Positions 20,135 to 27,827 of a stretch of 27,827 nucleotides of DNA are shown here, in pieces (the first letter of the stretch is position 1; each line of letters begins with the position of its first letter). The stretch spans positions 1 through 27,827 of the forward strand of contig JAQGAU010000460.1 of NCBI GenBank assembly GCA_034698045.1. Direction: 5' to 3'. Made by a program: the position numbers and the translations under genes. The stretch comes from Paramacrobiotus richtersi. Its lineage: Eukaryota; Tardigrada; Eutardigrada; Parachela; Macrobiotidae. The notes beneath the pieces are model-generated. The model did no database searches. It saw only the letters and a list, made by a program, of their open reading frames with translations, and had not been told where the DNA came from.

Positions 20135-20820
20135 TTAAGGTGAAAAAAAACCCAGTGGTTACCGTTTTGGGTGGTTCTACCATCGAAATTTTTTTCATGA
20201 AATCGCACATTTGTAGCGGTACCGGACACGGTACACATAATAGACAAAGGATTTCTTTACCCTGTAAGCAGGTCACTGTTTACCCGCAGCGAGCGCGCAG
20301 CCCACAATAGGTGTGTAAACAAAGAACAGGTAAATAAGAAGAAAATTCTCGATAAATTCAGCCGTGCATCAAAAGTATGATCTGAAAACGCTATAAAATG
20401 CGTAAAAAGATAAGAAAGATTGTTGCACAAGCTTTTTGAATTTCACTGATCATGTAAAAAGATATTGAATTTCGAATATTTTAAAATTCAATATCTTGCG
20501 ACACAATGGATGAAATACAGAAAGCTTGTGTAATAATCCTTCTTATCTTTTCACACATTTTATAACGTCTTTAAAGCGTACTTTCAATGCACGGCTGAAT
20601 TTATTGAGAATTTTCTTCTTATTTACCGGTATTTTGTTTACACACTTGTTGTGGCCTGCGCGCGAACTGCAGGTGAACAACGACCTGATCACACGGTAGA
20701 GCAAACCTTTGTCTATTATGTGTACCATGTGCGGTATCGCTATAAATGTGCGATTTCATGCAAAAAATTCGGTGGTAGAGCCACCCAAAACGGTAACCAC
20801 TGGGTATTCTTTCGCCTTAA
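20135..20820. mobile_element. Fold-back (long inverted repeat) element flanked by TTAA
   Basis: The 686-base segment is an almost complete palindrome with arms of over 300 bases. It begins TTAAGGTGAAA and ends TTTCGCCTTAA. The arms share CCCAGTGGTTACCGTTTTGG, TCAGCCGTGCAT and other blocks in inverted order. The centre near 20475 is itself self-complementary (AAGATATTGAATTTCGAA against TTCAATATCTT). TTAA at both ends fits piggyBac-like integration, but no transposase is present, so this is a non-autonomous MITE or fold-back type. It interrupts the damaged peptide gene, and a diverged partial copy lies at 8546-8755. Confidence 0.85.
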
Positions 20821-21344
20821 TGGGACGACCAACGATGGACGTTGGGCAGCCGTTTTGATGATGGGGGTTCGGGGAGCGGTTTGGACACGTTGTTAGGCGG
20901 AATCAAACCCAACAACTGCAACTCCTATTCGGACAAGGCGTACGACAACAAACGGGAGGGATACACCTGCTGGAAAAGACAGAGCGAACGCGACCGTCAG
21001 TGCCGCGAGAACGGTACTAAACTTCTACGCTCCCGGCGGCCGATATTCTTTCCAGCGAACGTCGGTGATCAAGTGCCACTTCTGCCTGGACTATTTGGGA
21101 GCATCCGCAGTCTGCGGTAGCAGCTATAACGGAGCGTACTTAGGATACCCGGGTTCACCTGGTAACTATCACAATGCTGGTGCGTACCCGGGATATACGG
21201 GTACAAACGGTAATTATCACAATGCATGAGTGAACCCGGGATACGAGGGTACACCTGGTAATTCAAAAAGAAACAAACCCAAAAAAATTCGGAAATTTCC
21301 AATAGCCAGTGAAGTCTCTTCTAAAGAAACTGGTTACTGTAGTG

Positions 21345-21400
21345 GTATATAATAATAATCATATAATATCATATCATATCAGATAATAATCATATAATAT
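21345..21400. repeat. AT-rich simple repeat (ATAATAATCATATAAT type)
   Basis: Repeated ATAATAATCATATAATAT and CATATCATATCA words lie between two Gly/Tyr-repeat segments of the damaged peptide gene and interrupt its reading frame. Confidence 0.7.
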
Positions 21401-21859
21401 GCAGGAGCGAACCAGGGATACGCGGGTACATCCGGTGGTTACAACAATGCTGGTGCGGACGACGACGAAGAATAAAGGCTTAGCAATATGGTTCCGTTTT
21501 GCACTTGTGTTGTCATAACCTTATTCACCGACAACGCATCTGCGGCATGTATACAATGTTCTGTGTGTACAGTACAATAAGGCATAAGATGCAAGCCTAT
21601 TTACACAAGCAGTTGCCTATAATGTATTCAAACGTTCCAGTTTAACAGTGACGCGATTGCTTTTACATCTAGGAACGATATTTATCTGTATGATTTGTAA
21701 CGCTCTAGTTTGTGAACTACGGATGTACTTTCATGTTTGATTTCTTAACTGGATCACAATATTAAATGAACTCTTGATCTTAGGCTTTCGTGAGACTATC
21801 TAATAATATCACAACCGTATCAGACTTGCCAGCAAAATATTAGAGTAATCGTCTTTAAT

Positions 21860-22025
21860 AGGGTGGGTGTCGATTTCGAAGCGAATCTCGATACGGTACG
21901 CGGGCATGGCTAAACGAAAGATACGGCGCCGTAACCACCTCTTACGGTAGCTTCGCGAACCGTATCATCGTTTAGCCACGCCTCCGTACCGTATCGAGAT
22001 TCGCTCCGAAATCGAGACCCACCCT
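21860..22025. mobile_element. 166-base hairpin element
   Basis: AGGGTGGGTGTCGATTTCG at 21860 is mirrored by CGAAATCGAGACCCACCCT ending at 22025. The arms run about 70 bases with few differences (GCGAATCTCGATACGGTACG, GGCTAAACGA) to an inner stem CCGTAA/TTACGG around CCACCTC. The structure is typical of a fold-back MITE. No convincing target-site duplication was found. It is much less AT-rich than its surroundings. Confidence 0.8.
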
Positions 22026-22680
22026 TTGAAGCCACCACATCTGGAGTGTGGTATATATTGAGTTTCATGAGCAACCCCATACTTTATCGTTCATTTGCGA
22101 CATCGGTGTGCCGGCGCTATAAACAACTACTGCAGTCACTGGCACTGTTCATCAGCAAGCGTCGTGTGAGCGACCGAACAAAAAAAACGTAAACAAAATT
22201 AGCTCACTTTACTGTATACAAATTGTATGCACATGACTCTTTTTACACGGACGCAGCGCTCGAAATGCAAGTGTACAGTGATCATGAGTGGCAGACATTC
22301 TCATCTTTTTTCAAAGAATTATCTGTACGCGTGAGAAGATCGTCGACTCGCACACTTTTCGGCTGGTCACACGGCCGAAGATCAGTATCTTGTTAGAATT
22401 AAGGTTCTTCAACTCATCAAGACTTTGTAACGTAACGCAAACCTGAAGAACTATTAGGTAACAACAGCAGCAAACAGCAGAAGGACAGGATCGCAATATG
22501 ACTCAGGCATCGGAGTTAAACAAGTTTCAAAAAATTTAAACCTCTTGGTAACCCTGCACATCTGGAAGGTGTGTAATAAGACGGCTGTTTGCCAAAAGCC
22601 CAGGTGCGCAAAACAATTAGTAAACAGCAACTTTTAAAATAATAAAAAATTTTTGTAGCATTCCATATAAGACGGGAAGC
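22026..22680. other. Intergenic stretch
   Basis: No supported gene or strong repeat. The right portion approaches the 3' flank of the second kinase copy. Confidence 0.45.
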
Positions 22681-22728
22681 AGCAGACTGGCAGTAGCAAG
22701 AGGAGCTGGTACTGTGGCTTGCACAATA

Positions 22729-22734
22729 TTTATT
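22729..22734 (-). terminator. AATAAA polyadenylation hexamer of kinase copy 2
   Basis: TTTATT on the plus strand reads AATAAA on the minus strand, about 95 bases after the kinase stop. The corresponding place in the first copy does not have it. Confidence 0.45.
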
Positions 22735-22828
22735 AGATAGAACCTGACTTCTGACACAATTACAGCCATGGCCATCGATTGCTTAGCCGCGTGATGCTTC
22801 GGCCTTCATCACATCTTCTGTCAAGTAA

Positions 22829-23764
22829 TTAAATCGCCGCAGTCTTTAACCGCTCTAAAAGTTCTTTTGCCGAAAGCCGGTCTTCTCTGGACAAATGCAG
22901 ACACTGCCGGGTAATGGCAGATAAACACGCCGGATTATCAGGGACCAGCGGAGAGTATCCATCATCTCCTATCAGCTTAACGAAATGAAAGATGTTCATG
23001 CTGTCTACAATCTGAATTGGATCCTGCAACTTGACTAACCACTTTTTGTAAACGCCGATAACATGGTTAGCGAGATCGATCATGATGCATCCCAGACTCC
23101 AGATGTCAGTCTTTCGTCCTACAGACCCAGTATGGTCTACAACGAATTTCTTTAGCATTTCTGGTGACATGTAGTGATAAGTCCCGCGAAGACGTTTGAC
23201 ATCTTGTGAGGTTGTGGTACTGCGCCACATCTGCACTAGATCATCCAGATCGCCAATCAGCAGCCTCTCGTCGCTAGTTCCACATCCATGGACCAATATA
23301 TTCTCAGGCTTTAGGTCACCGTGTAAGATTTCGTTTCGGTGAAGGTATTCCAAACCTCGTGCAATATGTTCTGCGTAGCGGATGGCCAGCGTTTCGGGAA
23401 GCAACTCTTCATCATCATGCAGTTTTTTCAATAAATGAGCGAGGTCGCCACCTATAAGAAACAGACAATTATCCAGATTACGAGGCTTTCTGAATAAAAT
23501 AAATTTTGTGACAGAAGGACATTAGGAAACAGACCGTTGCAGTAGTCCATTAAAAGCTCAGTTGTGGCACCTTTTGGCCGTCGCGTAATGGTAATTTTAT
23601 GGTAGGCCACCAGGTGTTCATGTCGGAGGAAAACCAGCTGCTGCAGTCGCCAATTCTCAGCTTCGGTTAGAACCATTGATTCCCCGGCAGTACATTGAAC
23701 AACCTTTACAGCACCATATTTCTGAGTGGATATCCCAGAACCATTCTTGATTCTTGCCAGGTAC
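22829..23764 (-). CDS. 5'-truncated second copy of the Ser/Thr kinase
   Basis: Two exons (about 23764-23535 and 23451-22829) encode most of a kinase domain about 80% identical by hand count to the first copy over the last 190 residues. Present are the lysine in GAVKVV, hinge MDYCNG joined to GDLAHLL, catalytic HGDLKPENI, GDLDD, YMSPEM and DIWSLG. The 83-base intron (23452-23534) has donor GTCTGT and acceptor TTTCTTATAG; without splicing the frame would stop. Similarity to the first copy ends abruptly near 23760, just inside the glycine loop. The loop, transmembrane helix and extracellular part are absent, and upstream sequence is unrelated. The coding body is intact, so the truncation may be recent, or a new first exon may be used; kinase activity without the loop is doubtful. 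Confidence 0.7.
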
Positions 23765-24939
23765 CCATGGCAAACGGTACTCGTATTAATTGGTCATTCC
23801 TGGCCCAGAGGCCTGTTCGTCTAGGCTTATAACTAGTGCAGACCTTCGGGCAGGAATGGCCAAGCTAGTGCCATGTCTAGACCAAAGAAACACCTATTCC
23901 AGGGCCATAGTAACACCCGCCGTTCATGCATCATACGTAGTCCATAAAATCATAAGGATAGTTTTTCGTGGGCCTGATGTGGACATGGTTCAGTGAGTAG
24001 CTGGGACACTAATGACGCTATGAATGCACTATATCTTGGGCTTCTGGCTATAGGGTAATTATGGTGCTGTTTTGTATCGGGAATTTCTGGGCTATATTGG
24101 CATATGATCCAAATTGCTGGGTTTTTAGTAGATTGTGAATTACATTATCAAGGAACAAAAAGACGCTGCTCTTTGGCAAGTTTAGTAGAACCAAATCAAA
24201 AACTAGATTTACTGGAATCGATCGAATTATGATAATAAATGTGCACCCTGCTCCTGCAAGAGCATGTACAAAACATGTGCAAAATAAAACAGCATATCGA
24301 CTAAAAGAAGTGATATATGAGAAACAACTTTCGTCACAGTTCAGAAGAAAAAACATCTCGAATTAATTGTTTTTAAATGCTATATAAAAAATATACATTC
24401 CCATTACACAGTCATTAAAAAATTAATCGCTAGCGCCATTGCTTGAGGCCGATGAATTTGGATTCCTTATCCAGGTTTCCGGGACAACTGATCTGTGCAA
24501 TCGTCGAATGTTCACATTGACATCCGCTTTCGTCGCGGCGGCTGCAGTTTCAGATGTTCGCGTTTTAGCTCCCTGCAAACAGCTTCATCAGTGTGATAAC
24601 GTCAATCCCTATTTTTTAAATAATTTTTTTAACTACGCTGCATTGTAACCTTTTAAACGGTATACGTTGGTTTGGTATTTAAATTATGGTTACTATTCTC
24701 TTTTAATTATGTATGTACTCTTCCACAAATCACATGAGTTCATTTTATGCGTTAAAAGTCAGACATGAAACAACTTAGAATATCTGCAATTTAATTCGTT
24801 CAATACTTATTAACTCTGTTATTTCTTTACTTTGTTGTTAATTTACTGCTCACTTATTCATCGGCACTCATTAACTGCTTTCATTTTTTAATGTTATATC
24901 AAACTGGTAATTAATCTGATTATTTATTTAGAATTATCT
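23765..24939. other. Unrelated sequence upstream of kinase copy 2
   Basis: No supported gene. A small inverted repeat (GGTCATTCCTGGCCC near 23791 against GGGCAGGAATGGCC near 23848) sits right at the breakpoint of the duplication. The rest becomes increasingly AT-rich toward 24930. Confidence 0.45.
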
Positions 24940-25350
24940 TGCAAGGCGATCCCTTGGTGGCCGCCATGACGTCAGCCGGCTGGTTGCTGCTGGATAAAAT
25001 CTTCCCGGCCGATGGCGCATTGCAGGAGAAGAGCGCGGTGTCCATCACGTCACCGCCGCCCCCGAGATCCGGCTGGTGGCTACAATAAAGCCCCGGCGGA
25101 GCATTTGGCAAGAACGAACTTTCGCCGGCCGTACGCAACCGTTTACGGGTATATGAGCTGCCAGAACCTGGCTATTCCTCAGAATGTGCGAGCGGTGCTG
25201 CAGTAGAGTTTGTGGACGGGCGGGAATGCGCGGGCAAGGAGGTGTTTGTGGAGGCCATGTGCCCGTTGGCGGTGTGGCTGCTGGGACACAATAACCATAG
25301 ATTTATTAACACAACAGCCGGTGAATTTTGTTGGTTTTCGTAACTTTCTT
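24940..25350 (+). pseudogene. Left arm of inverted repeat, cytochrome P450-like fragment
   Basis: Plus-strand reading gives PLVAAMTSAGWLLLDKI, then after a deletion KSAVSITSPPPP. Further on, in another frame, it gives EFVDGRECAGKEVF (Cys codon at 25227-25229), followed by CPLAVWLLG. RECAGKE with an upstream acidic/Gly pair resembles the haem-binding loop of P450s (x-R-x-C-x-G-K-E). The frame is broken by stops and a deletion relative to the right arm, so it is a dead copy. No N-terminal P450 parts are present. Confidence 0.4.
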
Positions 25351-25371
25351 TAACCGTTTATCATTAAGGTC

Positions 25372-25834
25372 ACGAGAACCAACATTATTCACCGGCTGTG
25401 GGTTCTTAAATCTATGGTTATTGTGTCCCAGCAGCCACACCGCCAACGGGCAGATGGCCTCCACAAACACCTCCTTGCCCGCGCATTCCCGCCCGTCCAC
25501 AAACTCTGCTGCAGCCCCGCTCGCACATCTTGTGGAAAAGCGAGGTTCTGGCAGCTCATATACCCGTAAAGCGGTTGCGTACGGCCGGCGAAAGTTCTTT
25601 CTTGCTAAATGCTCCGCCGGGGCTTTATTGCGGCAACCAGCGGGATCTCGGGGGCGGCGGCGACGTGATGGACACCGCGCTTTTCTCCGGCAGCCCCAGC
25701 CAGCGCTCCGGCTTCAGGACGCTGGGGAGCCGCTCCTGCACTGCGTCGTCGGCCAGGGAGACATCGCCCAGCAGGAACACGGCGCCGGACGCTACGGGGG
25801 CCACCAAGGGGCCATCTCGCCATTCGAACAACAT
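25372..25834 (-). pseudogene. Right arm of inverted repeat, cytochrome P450-like fragment
   Basis: Minus-strand reading from 25834 gives PLVAPVASGAVFLLGDVSL, then LKPERWLG (25714-25700 for KPERW), a motif usual just before the P450 haem loop. This frame stops near 25628. A second frame continues over both NFRRPYATALRVYE and EFVDGRECAGKE (Cys codon 25485-25483). The arm is longer than the left one by about 60-70 bases near 25680-25760. PERW followed by R-x-C-x-G fits P450 order, but the spacing is longer than usual, so an intron or damage lies between. GC-rich composition contrasts with the surroundings. Confidence 0.4.
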
Positions 25835-26029
25835 CCTGGGCTTCTGTTTATATATAAGAACGGTTCTTTAACTGAGGTATTATTATTCAATTCCCGGGCA
25901 TGCTCGTTTACATCGGAACCAAGAGACAGACACCCTACGACCTACGTACAAAAGGATCGAAGTACGAAAAGCTGAATACTGCATGACTGTTTAATTAAAA
26001 TTCGCTCAGTAGTTACGAATGTTCACCTG
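25835..26029. other. Spacer between the two palindromic regions
   Basis: AT-rich sequence without a supported gene. The repeat family of the right end begins at roughly 26030. Confidence 0.4.
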
Positions 26030-26688
26030 ATTGTGACTGTTTAGATGAATTAAAAAGTATAAGGAAAATGTAGATTTTTACGATAAAAATAAAAATCAGA
26101 TGGTACGACATACATCCTATTTTTTAGGAATATACATGTTCTATTCCGTTAATTATTATTCTTATTTGATTTAATTTTTATTTGATTCAGTTTTCATTTT
26201 CTTCTGTTAATTTGTTTTAGTAATGGTGATGTAACTGACATGAATATTTGTCCGTGAATAAAGATGTACACAGAATTTAATGTTTATTATTGTAACTCTA
26301 CAAGAGTGGTAATCCGTTAGAGACTTCAATTCTGGTCGGTTGTCATTGGTGTGATTCCAATATGAAAATCCCCACAATAGTCAAGTTTGGGTTGGTTTTT
26401 TTGTAAGTGAAAACGTTGTGGATTTGTATACGATGCTTTCCCTCACGAAGTACTGCATCTGGAGCTCGGTCGATTTGAAACGCCGCCGTCAACGAGGAGT
26501 CGCGCCGGGAACGCGCGCCGGTCAGTGGGAATGGCCGAACTACAACTGGCACCTCTCACCCACGCCCATGGTAAAGCACAGACTAACATTTTCCCAATGA
26601 TATCCTACGCGATTTTTACGACGAAGTAATTTGCCATTATCCATATAGATGTTAACTGTTGATTTTCTGTATTTAATATTTAATGTTT
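26030..26688 (+). mobile_element. Repeat unit A of a plus-minus-plus family
   Basis: An AT-rich left part (with TTTTTTAGGAATATACATGT) is followed by CTGGTCGG near 26333, GTTTGGGTTGG, then a GC-richer core with TCACGAAGTACTGCATC (about 26434-26450) and GAAACGCCGCCGTC. The same order is seen in unit C, and inverted in unit B. No coding function is recognised. Confidence 0.7.
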
Positions 26689-26689
26689 T

Positions 26690-27330
26690 AGGAATAGACA
26701 ATTAAATATAGAAAATCGACAGTAAACATCAATATGGATAATGGTGGAATATTTCGTCGAAAAATCACGTAGGAAATCCATTGAAAAATATTACATGCTT
26801 TACCGTGGTCGAGAGGTGCCGGTGCCAGTGGTAGTGCGGCCATTCCCACTGACCGGGTTCCCGGAACGACTCCTCGTAGACGGCGGCGTTTCAAATAGAC
26901 CGAGCTCCGGATGCGGTGCTTCGTGATGGAAAAGCACCGTGTACAAGTCAAATACGTTTTCACTGGCAAAAATTACAGCCGAACTTAGTGATTGTATGTT
27001 CTTTTAATACTGCAAGCACATCAGTGCCTTCCGACCAGACCTGAAGTTCCTAACGGGTTATCAGCTCTTGTGGAGCAAAAATAATAATGACCGCTAAATT
27101 CTTTGTACATTTTTATTCACGTTCAAATATTTGTATCACTTATCTCATGATTACGTACTAAAACAAATTAAATCAACTTCAGAAGCATAAAAATTGAACA
27201 AAACAAAAAAAATCATAATTAATGAATATTAACTAACTGAATAAAACTTATTTATTATGATCCAAAATTTGATGTGAAAAATATGTGAACCAAAACACAT
27301 CATCCAATATTATGAATGAACAAAACAGAT
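26690..27330 (-). mobile_element. Repeat unit B, inverted relative to A and C
   Basis: Starting from ATTAAATATAGAAAATCGAC (26701-26720), the complement of the end of unit A, this unit reads unit A backwards: CCATTCCCACTGACCGG, GACGGCGGCGTTTC, GTGAAAACG in complement, CCGACCAGACCTGAAG near 27030, and ACTAAAACAAATTAA near 27160. A and B make a palindrome of at least 800 bases centred near 26689. Confidence 0.7.
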
Positions 27331-27827
27331 GAAAGGAAGTGTTGATGTTTACGTTAAAAATAAGAACAAAAATAAAAATGGAGTGAAACAAAGTGCATTA
27401 TATTTTTTAGGAATTCACATGTATTACATAATAATCAAATTTATTAAGTTAATTATCAATCATGTACGAGCTTTATTTTTCTTACTTTAATAGGCAATTA
27501 TGATTTTTATTTTATTTTATTAGATTTTCATGTTTGTTATGTTGGTCAATTTTAGTAATCATAATGTGGCTGACACAAATATATATAGTGAACGAAAATG
27601 TATGCTGAAATTAGTGGTTACTATTTTATTACTCCACAAGGGCAGATAACCCGTTCGGGACTTCATGTCTGGTCGGATGGCATTTTTGTGATCACGAAAT
27701 GAAAAGGACCCACAATCGTCCAGTTTGGGTGGATTTTTTTAGTAAAAACCTTTCTGGATTTGTGCAGCGTGTTTTCCATCACGAAGTACTGCATCCAGAG
27801 CTCTGTCTATGTGAAACATCGCCGTCT
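27331..27827 (+). mobile_element. Repeat unit C, running out of the window
   Basis: Parallels unit A: AAAATAAAAATGGAG, TATTTTTTAGGAATTCACATGT, TTACTCCACAAGGGC, ACTTCATGTCTGGTCGG, CAGTTTGGGTGG, then ATCACGAAGTACTGCATCC and CATCGCCGTCT at the last base. It is cut by the window end, so its right end is unknown. Confidence 0.7.

Larger units (their letters stand above)
20032..21475 (+). pseudogene. Damaged long-form paralogue of the secreted-peptide gene
   Basis: The ATG at 20032 opens a signal peptide close to the first copy's (MLTKSISLLLIFCLLADS), but a TAG follows at codon 25, where the first copy has AGG. GTTAGT there could alternatively be a splice donor. A fold-back element sits at 20135-20820. 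Beyond it the gene resumes with GLDTLLGG, then a cysteine-rich stretch (NNCNSY, YTCWKR, RQCREN). A frame change near 21010 leads to KCHFCLDYLG and VCGSSY. Then come Gly/Tyr-rich repeats (GYPGSPGNYHNAG and relatives), one with TGA at 21228-21230 where sister repeats have GGA. The end, GADDDEE, matches the first copy's acidic tail and stops at 21475. At least one frameshift and one nonsense codon argue for a pseudogene; introns might rescue some breaks. Confidence 0.65.
24940..25834. repeat. GC-rich long inverted repeat, arms over 350 bases
   Basis: Two arms meet around a short centre near 25356. Shared inner sequence includes ACACAATAACCATAGATTTA and its complement at about 25407-25426, and AACAGCCGGTGAAT against ATTCACCGGCTGT. 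The unpaired centre is about 30 bases. Outer blocks such as GCGGTGTCCATCACGTC and CCCCGGCGGAGCATTT recur inverted on the other side. The two gene-like fragments point toward the centre, tail to tail. Confidence 0.85.

Noticed and set aside
21471..21476. AATAAA overlapping the stop codon of the damaged peptide gene
   Set aside because: The hexamer is formed by the GAA TAA codons themselves; too close to the stop to be taken as a poly(A) signal without transcript data.
23452..23534. Frameshift in kinase copy 2
   Set aside because: The apparent frame loss and stop fall wholly inside the intron that also exists in copy 1; exons on both sides stay in frame after splicing.
25328..25975. 215-codon plus-strand open frame
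   Set aside because: It runs antisense through the right arm of the P450-like palindrome. Its length reflects GC-rich DNA with few stops; the recognisable motifs are on the minus strand.
26343..26969. Arg-rich frames in the repeat family
   Set aside because: The same short peptides appear in both arms of the palindrome in several frames, so they reflect the GC-richer core and not a gene.

Overview
This window looks like nuclear DNA of an invertebrate animal. It is AT-rich, gene-poor and full of repeats. Where genes can be read they have short introns (about 70-210 bases), TATA boxes about 80 bases upstream of ATG codons, and metazoan-type secretory or membrane proteins. A small ecdysozoan genome such as a tardigrade would fit, but this is an impression from style, not a proof. 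No rRNA, tRNA, CRISPR array or bacterial operon structure is visible.

Layout. Bases 1-5.9 kb hold no convincing gene but contain an 82-base minisatellite (2137-2685), an imperfect inverted repeat (1233-1403) and a hairpin with a perfect 19-base-pair stem (3499-3569). At 5874-6694 lies a broken MULE-type transposase relic, with one terminal motif on its left and four tandem inverted copies on its right. At 8.5-9.5 kb are an old copy of a fold-back element, three spaced CACGTG boxes and a run of three hairpins built on GTAGCAG. The main gene is a receptor-like Ser/Thr kinase on the minus strand (9875 to about 11656): cysteine motif, transmembrane helix and kinase domain, split by three short introns. 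One intron has no stop and keeps frame, so it hides inside a long open frame. A second kinase copy (22829 to about 23764, minus) has the matching intron but has lost everything upstream of the ATP-site lysine region.

The middle holds a multi-exon secreted or membrane-anchored protein of unknown function (14322-16180, minus), a possible tiny membrane protein (16646-16852) and a tandem duplication of a small secreted-peptide gene. The left copy (18231-18479) is an intact 82-codon frame. The right copy (20032-21475) is larger, with cysteine-rich and Gly/Tyr-repeat segments; it is damaged and interrupted by a 686-base TTAA-flanked fold-back element (20135-20820).

The right end is dominated by palindromes: a 166-base hairpin element (21860-22025), a GC-rich inverted repeat whose two arms each carry a cytochrome P450-like fragment (about 24940-25834), and a repeat family arranged plus-minus-plus (about 26030 to the window end). 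The strongest themes are local duplication (kinase, peptide gene) and fold-back DNA elements; the genes do not appear to form one pathway.
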